DNA of 64,000 bases from Saccharina japonica. Its lineage: Eukaryota > Sar > Phaeophyceae > Laminariales > Laminariaceae. Below are positions 1 through 10,136 of the stretch, one piece after another. Numbering within the stretch: position 1 is the first letter of the stretch; each line of letters begins with the position of its first letter. The translations under genes were made by a program, and so were the position numbers. The notes under the pieces are model-generated. The model did no database searches, had not been told where the DNA came from, and worked only from the letters and a program-made list of their open reading frames with translations. The DNA lies in contig MEHQ01003775.1 in the NCBI GenBank assembly GCA_008828725.1, positions 1 to 64,000 on the forward strand. Direction: 5' to 3'.

Positions 1-1484
1 CAAAGACGTATCTGTTGTCTTTTATCATTTTTTACGTACAGCACGGGGTTTCCACAATTTTTCGCGGGCTTTGCCCGCGGAATTAAATTAATTAAAAGCT
101 GGCCCGGTACATGGAAAATTTGCCCGCACAGACCCTGTTTCTGGCAACTGGCCGACGATTAGACCCCGGGCACAAATCACGACATCTTGCGCAGGAGTTT
201 AGGCGCCGGAAGGAGCAACCAGTATCGAGGACGCTACAGTATAAGTCGTGTTGATCAGCACACGCAACAAAGAGGAAGCAAGGGCCCCCTTGTTGGCGTC
301 TGACAGGCAATATTTTGTGCGTGCAAATCGAGAGTGCACTTTGAGGTGAGATCGTACGTACTCGTATCATAGTGTAGGGTTTTCTGACGATGTTTGAGCG
401 CACTTCTCAAAGGTTTGCGATGCCTTCCACAAGACTACTTCATGCGCTGGGTTGCGCATCTGGCAACGTCACGTTCGTAGTGCGTTGCCCTAGACACACA
501 CAAAGCATACGAAATTCCTAGGCAACACGCAAGTTGCAGTCCCCGCTCGAGTGGTTTAGTTCGACGATACCGGTACCCTGAGAAATGTTGTGCGTTGCGC
601 CGCACCTGGCCCTACTTGTCGTACCTTTTGTAAGGGTGGTATTTACGTATTTACATTTACAGAGGTAGTGCTGCCACTGAGGGGCATTCGGGAAGACACT
701 ATCATACATCAGGTATTTGTTTACGGTTCGTGATGTTATTTAGAAATATCACCCCTCTTTACCTTGTGTACGAAGTAACAGCAGTTCTAGGATACACGTA
801 CCGGCACGTACCTCGAAACCTCCCGTACACCATGTACGTGCGGTACATACAAGTACAGGAGAGGCGCGCGGTAAAAGCAAGCAGGCAGGTGGGCAGCTGG
901 CCTCGTGCCGTCACCAGGCTCATAACGGCAACCCGTTCGCTCGGCCAACGTGAAATACAAAGGCTGCACTACGTATGAACAGGACTCTGCCGCTTACGTT
1001 GCTCCGCTCACGAGGCGTTCCCAAGATCCATGGCAGACGGACGTATGAGTGAAACATAATATAGACCCTATCCTCCATGTGCAACGGTGTATGGCTGGGC
1101 CTTCTTCGTGATGCCGAGATAATGCAATGCTGCTGGTTGTCTGCTGTGTTCGTTTGTGATCTGCAATGGGCTGTCGTGATTTCTGCGCAACAAAAACCTT
1201 TCCGGATTTTATGCAACCATGCATAGCACCCCTCTCGACATGCCAATAGAGGCCAGCAAAAAGGAAGCTCGCCAAGCAGGCAGAACAGAGCAGACGGCCC
1301 GAAAGCGCAGTTCGGGTGGTTACCATTTTGTGTCCGCACAGCCGCGATGCTGGGTGCGTGTGTGTGGGCGGGTGCTCTGCTGCATGTTTCGGTGGCGTTT
1401 TTCTCGTCAGTATTTCTAGTGAAACAACCTAAAATTTACACACTCGTTGGCAACGCTTCGGTGAGCTTTATAGGGGCGATATAA
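1..1484. other. Non-coding alpha block, present three times
   Basis: I see no gene here. From about position 110 the sequence matches 48.30-49.74 kb in the same orientation and 45.46-48.24 kb inverted. The short open frames in the three copies are not conserved as protein, so the block is treated as non-coding. The first 110 bases have no partner in the window. Confidence 0.6.
62..81. other. GC-rich hairpin
   Basis: CGCGGGC and GCCCGCG form a perfect 7-bp stem around a TTT loop, just before an AT-rich run of TTAA repeats. It lies outside the part of copy 1 that has homologues. Its function is unknown. Confidence 0.5.
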
Positions 1485-2195
1485 GGGCCGTTTTTAACGA
1501 CACGAGCAAATAGCAAAAAACTTGCTATTTTGGCAACAACAAATTGGCAAGTATTGGAAAATACTTTCTATCGACAAACACGATCAAATGGCAAGAAACT
1601 TGCTATTTGAGCGACGTAACGCCTCCAGCTTTTTTATCAAACCCCGTACAGCAAGGATCGGACGGCTAGACGACACCCTCTTCGAGGCATGGGTGGCCTG
1701 GAGACGGATCCAAGCATATCTCGTAGATCCCAGAGGTGGACAGCCCTCCAGGGCGATCATAGTCACGTTGTTCGTTGTCTTGGGAAAGCTGGAGCGACTG
1801 TTTGATTGGGATTGACTTGAGCATCAGCCCCAGACGGCACCAGTGCCACGCCTACATGCGGTTCGTCACCCGCGCCAGCAACCCCTTCAGCAGTGCTGTC
1901 AGCCACCATCATCTGCTGTCAGTACCACCATCTAACCCTCGGTATCTTCCTGTGTTGCTGCAGCTCGTGCGTCTGGCGCAACGGCGTGTGGTTTGCATGG
2001 TCTTGGGTAGGCGTGATTGGTCGCAAATGGCAAGTGAAATAGCAAATTTGACTTTCCAAAAACTTGCCAACGAACAGCTACGGAAATATCCGGAAAAAAA
2101 CTTGGCAAGTTTTTTGCTATTTTGGCAAGTAAAACTTGCCAAAAAATGGAAATTTGGCAATTTATTTGCTAAATACGCGTCGTTAAAAACGGCCC
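1485..2195. mobile_element. PIF/Harbinger-like MITE (711 bp) with TAA target duplication
   Basis: The ends are near-perfect terminal inverted repeats of about 20 bp that begin GGGCCGTTTTTAACGAC. The direct repeat TAA lies at 1482-1484 and 2196-2198. The two other copies of the surrounding alpha block (near 45.47 and 49.74 kb) have a single TAA and no insert, so they are natural empty sites. A 3-bp TAA/TTA duplication is characteristic of the PIF/Harbinger superfamily. The subterminal parts are rich in TTGGCAA/TTGCCAA motifs, and the 350-bp middle is more GC-rich. No transposase is visible, so the element is non-autonomous. The class is inferred from the target site and termini only. Confidence 0.8.
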
Positions 2196-2198
2196 TAA

Positions 2199-2930
2199 GG
2201 CACGCACTTTAGACGGCGAACAGTCCACATAGAACTGACACGCGATTACAATTTGAGGCGTGCAGACCAATTATGGCTTTTGTTTGCGCCGGTATATGCC
2301 TAGAGGTCCGCCAAACATGTAGACACTAGAGGTTCATCACAGAGCGATACCAACTTCGCAAGTGCGCATCATGTTCAATTTTAGACAGCCGATAATTATA
2401 GCAGCATGAGCAGAGAGTATCTTGTAGTTGGTAGGATTTACTCAGCGGTATTGGTCCCTCCATACTGGCGGCTGCCCGCCATAGTGCCCGTCGTCACTGC
2501 AGAGCGATGACTATAGGAGTTGCACGTCATTTACCGTCGTCGTCAGACTGGCAAAAGGTATAGCAGCAGCAGCAGCAGAAGCGAGTGTTAACAGTACACA
2601 GTAGTAGTGGCTCGTCCATAGTGCCGTCAGCGCAGAGCGAAACCATTGGACATGATGTTTAGTGGACGGTCGACAGGCGAGAAGTGCAGCAGCAGTAGCA
2701 GAGCTGTGTGTTTTTAGTATACCAGGTACAGTAGTGGTCGCTCTATAGGGCCTATTTGATAGTGCTGGCTGGCCTATCTGATAGCGCATGTGGTAGCGAT
2801 TCGCACATATAAGATTCGCCTGTGTGGTGGTGCGCGGAGTATTGCCGGTTTCCTATAGTTTGAACCGATCATTACTGGATTAGTAGTTTTGCTTTCTGCT
2901 GGATAGTACTGGGTTGTCTAGAGGATGGAG
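2199..2930. other. Non-coding beta block
   Basis: No gene is seen. The block matches 49.74-50.41 kb directly and about 44.7-45.45 kb inverted. Inside it, a phrase around 'cagagcgat' recurs near 2340, 2500 and 2630, so it may itself be an old tandem repeat. A run of AGC triplets lies at 2562-2578. Confidence 0.5.
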
Positions 2931-2934
2931 CATC

Positions 2935-3190
2935 GTACCAAAATTAGCCAACGTGGCCACAGCGTTAGATATACGTGTCTAACGGTCATAAGTATGGGGT
3001 TTCCCGCTCTAACGTCCCGCTCCAGATGCATGATGTCGGTAGGGTGACGTTCGCGGACATATTGTTCACCCGACTACACCCTCTGTGTAGTTTTGCTTGT
3101 TCCTGCCTCGCGCAGAAGCCTAGTTTGGAGTAAATATTTATATTCCGGTAGTAACACTTCTGAGGGATCGTATCCATCACTCCTATTGTA
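2935..3190 (+). repeat. Gamma block, three copies
   Basis: About 255 bp beginning with 'agccaacgtggc' and ending near 'actcctattgtagag'. It recurs at 54.69-54.96 kb (+) and 41.70-41.95 kb (-). It is one of the best-conserved non-coding stretches outside the genes. No conserved reading frame spans the three copies. Confidence 0.75.
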
Positions 3191-3344
3191 GAGAGGTGAG
3201 ACTGCGTGTGAGTGGGTACTGCTCCTGTTTTCGATTATTCCACGAGGTCGCTTCCATATGTGCGCTCAGGGCCCGTTGGTGACTGTTGCTGTCTCCCCGA
3301 AAGAAGTAATCCGATGGGCATGGCCTTTATTTTGATCGGAAATG

Positions 3345-3535
3345 AACAACCCTGCTGCTGCTACAGCTGTCTGGTTTCTACCCCTGTCTAGGTTGCTGCT
3401 GCCGCTGGTGCTGATGATGCCATCCTGCTTCTCGTCTAGTTTATGTCTGGGTTGTTCCTGTTGTTCGTGTTGCGTTTGCTTATTCTTCTCCTGCTGCTGC
3501 TGCTTATGTTGCTGTTGTTGCTGCTGCTTGAACCC
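3345..3535. repeat. CTG/CAG-rich low-complexity tract
   Basis: Interrupted CTG/TTG triplets fill this stretch, densest at 3345-3370 and 3490-3535. The counterpart in copy 2 lies inverted at about 41.39-41.55 kb. Open frames across it give only poly-Leu, poly-Cys or poly-Gln and are not taken as genes. Confidence 0.7.
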
Positions 3536-3539
3536 ACAC

Positions 3540-4860
3540 ACCCCAAACAAGACGCTCACCCCTGCCCCCTACGTACTTTGACAGTAATCCGGCACGCTGG
3601 CAGGTATAGCCGACTATACAATCAATTATGGTGGAAACTCGATTGCGGCCGCGTATTGGTTTCACGTTGCGTCTTGGTAGTCTTGACCTCTTATGCTGGA
3701 GGTTTACCCAACTTGATGTTGTTGCGAGTTTCTCCGGCTCTCACCCCGACGTTGAGTTTATTGTCCACCTCCGTGCTGCCAGTTCCTGGCGCTTATTGTT
3801 TGTCGTTTATATCCGAGGAAATCCTGCAAGAGTACTTGTTTTTTAAACATGAAGGGGTACTCCTTTCCGTATCATTTGTATGAGGTAAGGTCGCAAGTGC
3901 ACTGGTCAACAGAAAGCTGCACTTCACTTGCAACGGAAACAGCCGTACCAAGGAGTCGGGTATCGTTGGGTTGTCAATCCGCCTCTGCTTACACACGCCA
4001 GTTTCCTACTCGTTCTGTCCATGTACCTGTAGTTGCGCTTGTTGCAGGGGGCGGCATGTTGGGCACTTAAACAATGCAGTACGTGATACAGCTGGATATA
4101 TATATATACATATATGTGTATATTTTTACATATATACACTTTTGCTTGGTCAGTCCTATTCATCGTACTGGCGGTATTCGCCGGTGGCCAAGACTCACGG
4201 TGGTGCTGGCGGTATCTGGCTCTCGAACATCGCTCGCGCGAAGTAGTATATTTTCGGAGAATATCGCTGCAGCAGTCGTCGATGGCACTCGGTACGGATG
4301 ATGTTGATATTTTCCCTGCTCCGCAAGTATTAAGCCGGTGTGTCACGAAGTAGATGGCCTAGACACACCCTGCTGTACTGGATAATCACCTACTTGCGCA
4401 ACTAGACGAGCACAAAGGAGTTCGCGTTTTTTCACCGATGTCGCGTTCGTAGCCTTAGGAATAACCCCCACCGGTCCCAGGGCTAGTGTAACTATGCCGG
4501 AAATTCCCCCTGGGATGGCTAGTAATCCGTCTGTGCTTACCCTATCGGTTTTCCTCCGTGCCCGACGTCGGTGTGAGGCACAATATTCCCTTCGTGTGGG
4601 CCTAGCTCCGGTCGAGAAAGTGGAGCCATACGTCCCATTTTATTCCCAACGGGTATCCCAAGCTTGTAAGTGCTCAACGGTGCTTGACTTATCATAGTAT
4701 GACTAGGACTACAACTGCATGTACGCATCATGATCGTGTGTGTATTGAAACAACTTTGACACGATGCCAATGAACCGGCAATATAAACCTTACGGCCGTG
4801 CTCGCACAAGCAAAGCGTCTTCAGACTGTGTCCTGTTAAACCACGTACGTAGCAAATAAA
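3540..4860. other. Non-coding region shared with copy 2
   Basis: No gene is recognised. The sequence matches about 39.1-41.3 kb inverted, for example 4490-4690 against 39175-39370. An AT-rich microsatellite (TATATA-type) lies at about 4088-4135 and is mirrored near 40785-40805. Reading frames in the paralogous stretches are not conserved. Confidence 0.55.
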
Positions 4861-6660
4861 AGCGGGTGCCTAGCATTCCCCACGTGGACCCGGGACATGC
4901 ATATTGGCTAATGCAAATGCTGCACAACTCATCAGCCCGACACGCGCTTCTCCGGCAGCGTTAACGGCGTCGTCGTCAGACGCCCGTCTGTGTGTCGTGA
5001 CGTGTGCAAACCTCCGGGGTTCATCTCTCATAAACGTCGTGGACATTTGAACCGTTGTGCGGTAAAATAGTTAAATTACGGCAGCGAGTCGTAATCACAT
5101 AGTTTTAGTATACAATCGATTTCTTGTGTTCAATACCACGGTATAGCTTACCTTTGATCGTACGCAGTCAGATCTTCGATTATGTGCGTTAAACTAGGTA
5201 CAACAATGCCTTGGACCACCTGAATGCGACTCGTTAACAAAAACCAATGAGTGAAAAACTACATATCCCTACGGGGACGCCTGACTATAATTTTTTGGAA
5301 GGCCTGTGATTGGTTGCGCCACATTTCCGTTGGTAATGCCAACCCTAGGCCGTTAAAACCCAACTTGACATTTCCCCCTCTTCCACTGTTCATGGCAGTC
5401 TATATGATATGGAACATGTAACGTTTCAGTTCCATTCGCGCGCGGCATTCGTGGCTGACGTAATATTTGGGTTGGTTTGCTTGAACCAGGCCGTACGTAT
5501 CTCCTGGCAAACGCTGCACTGAGCCTACTAACACAAAATCACCGTATCTGTCGTGAAGGCCAGAGTAAGAGAGCTTGTCCTAGAGTAGTGCCGCTGTACC
5601 GCTGCTATGCTATAGTGCGTACGATGGCTACGCAGTTGCGTTTAAAATCCTGAGGAAATGTGCGGTTGCTTTATCGCCCTGCCCCCTGCGCAGCATGCAA
5701 TCTATTGGTGATTTCTCGAGAGTATGTGTGCGTTCCAAGTTCCCAGAGAGCAGGAAACGTTGAACCCAAATGCACACACACATGCCCCGTGGGCGCCGTC
5801 ACACAAGAAACAAAATGATATGCGCCTCTTGCAGATGCCATAAGGTGGAAAGCTTGCCATACTGAGGGACGGTGCGACCAATACATGCTAATACAGCGAC
5901 AGAGTTAAACAATTGAATTGTGCGGTTTGCGTTGTTGTTGGTTTTTTTACATGAACTCATCGCGCAATCCATATGCCGTGATCAGCTCCAAAAGCTTCAA
6001 AGTAGACTCATACCCCAGGAAATACCAAAACGCGAAATACACTAATACGCAGTACGAAATAAATCGTACTTGTGGCCCACCGTACACCTCCACCAAGCAA
6101 AAGAGAAAGTGAAGAAAACCCAAAGCACGCCAAAAGGAAGGAAATGGGAAAAAAGGAAAAAGGAAAACAGGAAAAGAGGGACAAAAACATTGATAAAATG
6201 GAATCTGAGAAAAGCAGAAGAGCACAACAATGCAAGCGAATACGCAAAACGGAACGCATGTGCAAGGACGCAAGTGGGTCAACAGACGTGCGTACTCGCA
6301 GGTAGGTAGACAGACGCTGGCGGTGACGACCTAAAAGTGAACAAAAACAACAGAACTATAAACTGAAACAAACGTTCATCAACAGCGAGATCTAGCTATC
6401 TATACGCGAACGTGTTCAAGGTTTGCCATAACAAAAAATAATTAGAGGGCTGCGAAGCAGGAAAAAGAGAGAGCGAGAGAAAACAAAATATAATGAAAAA
6501 GGAAAATTAAAATAGAAAAGGCACAATTACAAAAGGGAACAAGGGCAAAGCGAAACAAACAGACATGAGAGGCATCGAGACGGCAAAGGAGTGCGGCCGA
6601 GCTGGCGCCAGCTACTTCGCTACTGCAAAGGAACCCATTATGACGTGGATGGCCATACCT
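4860..6660. other. No recognised gene; A-rich tract
   Basis: I see no conserved coding sequence. From about 6100 to 6540 the plus strand is strongly purine- and A-rich, which gives lysine-rich open frames of about 80 codons that look like composition effects. Much of this stretch has no visible partner in copies 2 or 3. Confidence 0.4.
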
Positions 6661-6699
6661 AGTCGTTAGGGGCTTAGGCAGCCCCTCGTTCTTCCGCCC

Positions 6700-7535
6700 T
6701 GCCCCGGATCAGGCCCATCGCTGGTCGCATGGGTGCCAAGGGTCCGTGTCGCAGTTGCGTCCGCAGCCGACGCGTGCCGCTTGCCCCCCCCCCCCGTCTT
6801 CCACCACTAAAAACAACCGGCTGACCTTCCGTGCTGCCTTGCACCACCCTGCTGCTCGCCTGATGCCTAACGCCTTGAGGTTCCCCTCGAGGCACCCCAC
6901 CCAGTAATGATCGTGTTTAAATGAGTAATTTTTACGGCTGACCATCTCACCGAACATCAAACTCTTCGTCTGTCGATCCCCTCCCATTCGTGCGATGAAC
7001 CAGCGAACAACATCCTCCGTCTGCGCACGGTTGCCTCGATGCTGTCGGAGTCTGCCGTTACAATCGCACGTTCGTGGGATAGACTGTGGTGTTCGCCCTT
7101 TGACGTGGCATGCTGTGGTAGACCTTCCGTAGCTTGGCGTGATCAGCTGGTCTCGGGCTTGACGTGACGCGCCCGTGCAGCGTCGTCTAGAGTACCCTAG
7201 CTTTCATCGGACGCATCGTCAATCGCAGGTTCATATCCGAGCGGTCATATACTTCCATCTTATATCGCTTGAAGCACGCCCATGACTTCTGAAGCCGACG
7301 CGTTTCCTCGACGCTGAGTACCTGGCTTGCGCTGATAGCCGCGCACGAGGACACAAGTTGGACCGTTGAACAACATATTCCCCCCATATTCCTTGTGCAG
7401 GCGCATGGCCTCCGTCTAGACTTCCGAGATCGTACGCCCGAATGCCCTAAACGCAGTCACGGTCACTGTCGTAATAATTATCTACTCTCCTGGTGATCGC
7501 AATACAATGAACACCTCGTCAGAGTACAGTATTCC
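6700..7535 (-). pseudogene. Degenerate RTE-like LINE reverse transcriptase, C-terminal part
   Basis: Read on the minus strand, pieces in different frames follow the order of the C-terminal half of an RTE-like non-LTR retrotransposon polyprotein. At 7526-7515 is YSDE in place of the YADD catalytic box, followed by a FGRTISE-like segment. Next comes a stretch with 'WACFKRY' and 'YDRSDMNL' near 7300-7220, then 'SIEATVRRRRMLFAG' near 7050. Last is the end domain with 'MFGEMV', 'LKALGI' and 'GWCKAA' at about 6960-6820. Several stops and at least two frameshifts separate the pieces, and the active site is altered, so it is dead. A mirror-image remnant at 38.83-38.98 kb shows that the LINE was already present when the block was duplicated. 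The assignment rests on remembered family features. Confidence 0.75.
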
Positions 7536-7539
7536 CCAC

Positions 7540-9640
7540 AACGTATAAGCGTGTTCCTTTACCCCCCCCTGTTGGCTTCGGTATTCCGTGCCTTTCCCAG
7601 CTCCTTCTATATCGTCGCTCTTGTCTCTGGCTCGCGCTACTTTGGACACCTAGAGCACGCTTCACCCAGCCTACCCTGGGCCCAAGCTTGTGTTGTAGTA
7701 TGCGCGTGAGCCCTCCTCGTGCTGCGCAACCAAGAGAGCGACACACTCCCGCGGCCGAAAATAACACTATTCCAGGTGTGACACATCCGAATTGTACATA
7801 TACATATATATACATCAACCAGATCGTTCAGTAAGTGGTGCCCCCTCGTTGGTGCATTCAGTATATCCCGGTCACCCGCCGATATGCGTAGTACGTGCCT
7901 GCCACGGCTGACCCTAACCAACACTTTCTTCGACGATTTTTCTTGTACATTGTGTCTTTCAATGCTGTGCAAACACATTTTTTCTACTCACGCATTGTAA
8001 GGTCACGCGATCTTCAAAATGTCGACACCGTATATATCGCATGAGTGAATACCAACATTACCGGCCGTGTATTGGTGATATAGGAAAGGCAGATGTACGA
8101 AAGGGCTACATGTTATTGCTCTAAGCGACGGTGTCGATAACTGGTTCAGCTAGGTGGTTGCACTGCGACCGGCTGATATGATTTAGCTCTTCGACAGACG
8201 GTGTAATAATGGAATGTACCAGAGAATGCTGTGCAAGTTATATTCGTCGAAAACAACAAAGATGCGTGGTGCGGACTACACAAACTGTCGCTATCTCAAT
8301 ATTGATGCAGCTTAGAACAACCAGTCAGTGTAGCGCTGTTTGTTTGCAAGACGATATTATTCCCGGTGCAACATGTCAATGTATTTGAAATTCTACGATA
8401 ACTGGCTTCTCAACCTTCATGTTCATAAAAATCCCTTCTGCGTGCTTGTACCGTTGCATCAGTAGCAACATATCGTGCACGTACATGCTCATGAGGAAGT
8501 GTTTTGCGCTCTCGTACCGTTGCAATATTGGCATCAGACATTCATGGTCGAACCTGCGGAGCTAAGTAGATTAATACGAATCCGGTACGCCAGGAAAAGT
8601 ACCAATACGTACACCTCCAAGTCACGTTTGCGGTTAAACTTGGTACCAAGATGAGGACAGTAGATTGGTTCAACCCAACAACCAATGATCTTCAGCAGAA
8701 AACCAACCAACAACATAGTAGTATTGTGTTGAGCATTTACCTCGTAGTGTTTGCGACTGGATTGTCTCCCTAGCGGACTACGCTGGTACCACTAAGCGCA
8801 AAAGATTGGAGTCCAACAATAAACGGCATTAATCATTTTTCGCGTAGGCTGTGCTCCGCTATCAAAATGCTTTCACGCAAGGGCTTTCTACCGCCTGCAC
8901 ACTCGATTTATGTTGGAACCAGCTAACGGTAATTCAACAATGAAGCGCTTGCTAGACACCAGGTGTATAGTTACCCTACACGGAGCACAAGTTGCAGTAC
9001 CCTTGGTGTTTGGCGGACACTGTTAAATATGTACCCATACATATTTCACCGGAAATTAGATCCTACATATCTGGTAACAGCTATGTGGCAACAAAATGAT
9101 ACCGTCCCTTGCCAGCTATATTCAACACGCGAAGGTCTTGGTGGTGGTGCGTCTCTATTCCACTACTTGTTTGTGTCTGGTGTTTGTCCAATGTATCGCC
9201 AGTGAGCGAAACCATCAGTCCGGCAAGTTGCATTGTGCAGATGTACATACTGTAGTGGTGTGTCCATGTGGCGTGCATCGTTGCATGGCGTGGCTATAAC
9301 TCAGACTCACGAGTATGTTGGCTTGACGTTGGGATGACTGCATTAGGATGTCGTTGAGTGGCTTTATCAAGCGATGTTGCTGCGTCCAAACATAGGTTTT
9401 CACGGCTAAATGTCTCGAACGCCATCACAGGTGCGGTCGCCCATCATAATCACGACATGTACTCCATCCATAGAGAGAGCGTTACCATGGCACTGACTCT
9501 ATGACCATGAGGTGCCGACATATGCGATCACCGAACCGGCGTTTGTTTCTAGTACGTCATTGCTGCCGTGCGGTAGTTCATTCTAGAGGCATGGCAATAA
9601 CAGTGCACAGACCTGGTGCTCCTTGTTCGGAAACATTGGA
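7540..9640. other. No gene recognised; upstream region shared with copy 2
   Basis: The stretch just right of the LINE (7540-7980) may hold more of its reverse transcriptase in decayed form. From about 8.35 to 9.42 kb the sequence matches 37.35-38.4 kb inverted. No reading frame is conserved between the two copies. Confidence 0.45.
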
Positions 9641-9646
9641 TGACTC

Positions 9647-9699
9647 AAAACATTACTGAAAACATTACTGAAAACATTACTGAAAACATGACTGAAAAC
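9647..9699 (+). repeat. 12-bp minisatellite
   Basis: About four tandem copies of ACATTACTGAAA, the last with one substitution (ATG for ATT). It lies about 440 bp upstream of the EsV-1-7 gene start and is absent from the equivalent places in copies 2 and 3. Confidence 0.85.
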
Positions 9700-9984
9700 T
9701 ACACAGCAGAAGCAGTCAATGGTACACCTGGCATGATTTCACGACTGAGCTCCAACCATACCTGTTTTCTCAAAGGTACGTGTATTGCTTTCGCTTACTA
9801 CAGATATTTGCCCGCAGGAAATGATCGTGGCCAGGCGTTTATCATGCGCCATGCAACACTGAAGTATCGTCGTGTTTGTAGGTGTGTATGATCGGTATTA
9901 TTTGAGTTAAATGTTCGGAGTGCGGAAGCTGTATGGGCATACCAACGTATTTCATGTCCTCCATCAAACTGGCAAATGGTCACT

Positions 9985-10009
9985 TTTGCGCGGCTCTAAA
10001 CTCGTCATA
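9985..10009 (+). promoter_or_regulatory. Conserved upstream block of the EsV-1-7 gene (copy 1)
   Basis: The sequence 'tttgcgcggctctaaa' is shared with 36811-36838 (-) and 55791-55815 (+), each 120-150 bp before the MG(L/R)C start codon. The flanking DNA is much more diverged. The CTAAA/CTATAA core could be a TATA-like element. A second shared phrase, 'gaatcgggag', follows about 25-45 bp further on. A role as promoter or 5' UTR is inferred from conservation only. Confidence 0.35.
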
Positions 10010-10136
10010 GCTAGCTGTTAGTTTCATGAATCGGGAGGTCTACATACCTACACCCAAATTTAATTCTTCTCGCGCCGTCTTTTTTCCCTTGACTGACCCA
10101 GGATATCACCGCACGCAGTGGAACTATTTGGGGAAA

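Noticed and set aside
6070..6309. Lysine-rich open frames
   Set aside because: They are explained by the A-rich, purine-rich composition of the strand.
9770..9835. Possible 5' exon and short intron upstream of the copy 1 gene (GGTACGTGT ... CCGCAG)
   Set aside because: The interval is only about 45 bp, the donor is not kept in copy 2, and the reading frame does not join to the EsV-1-7 frame in all copies.
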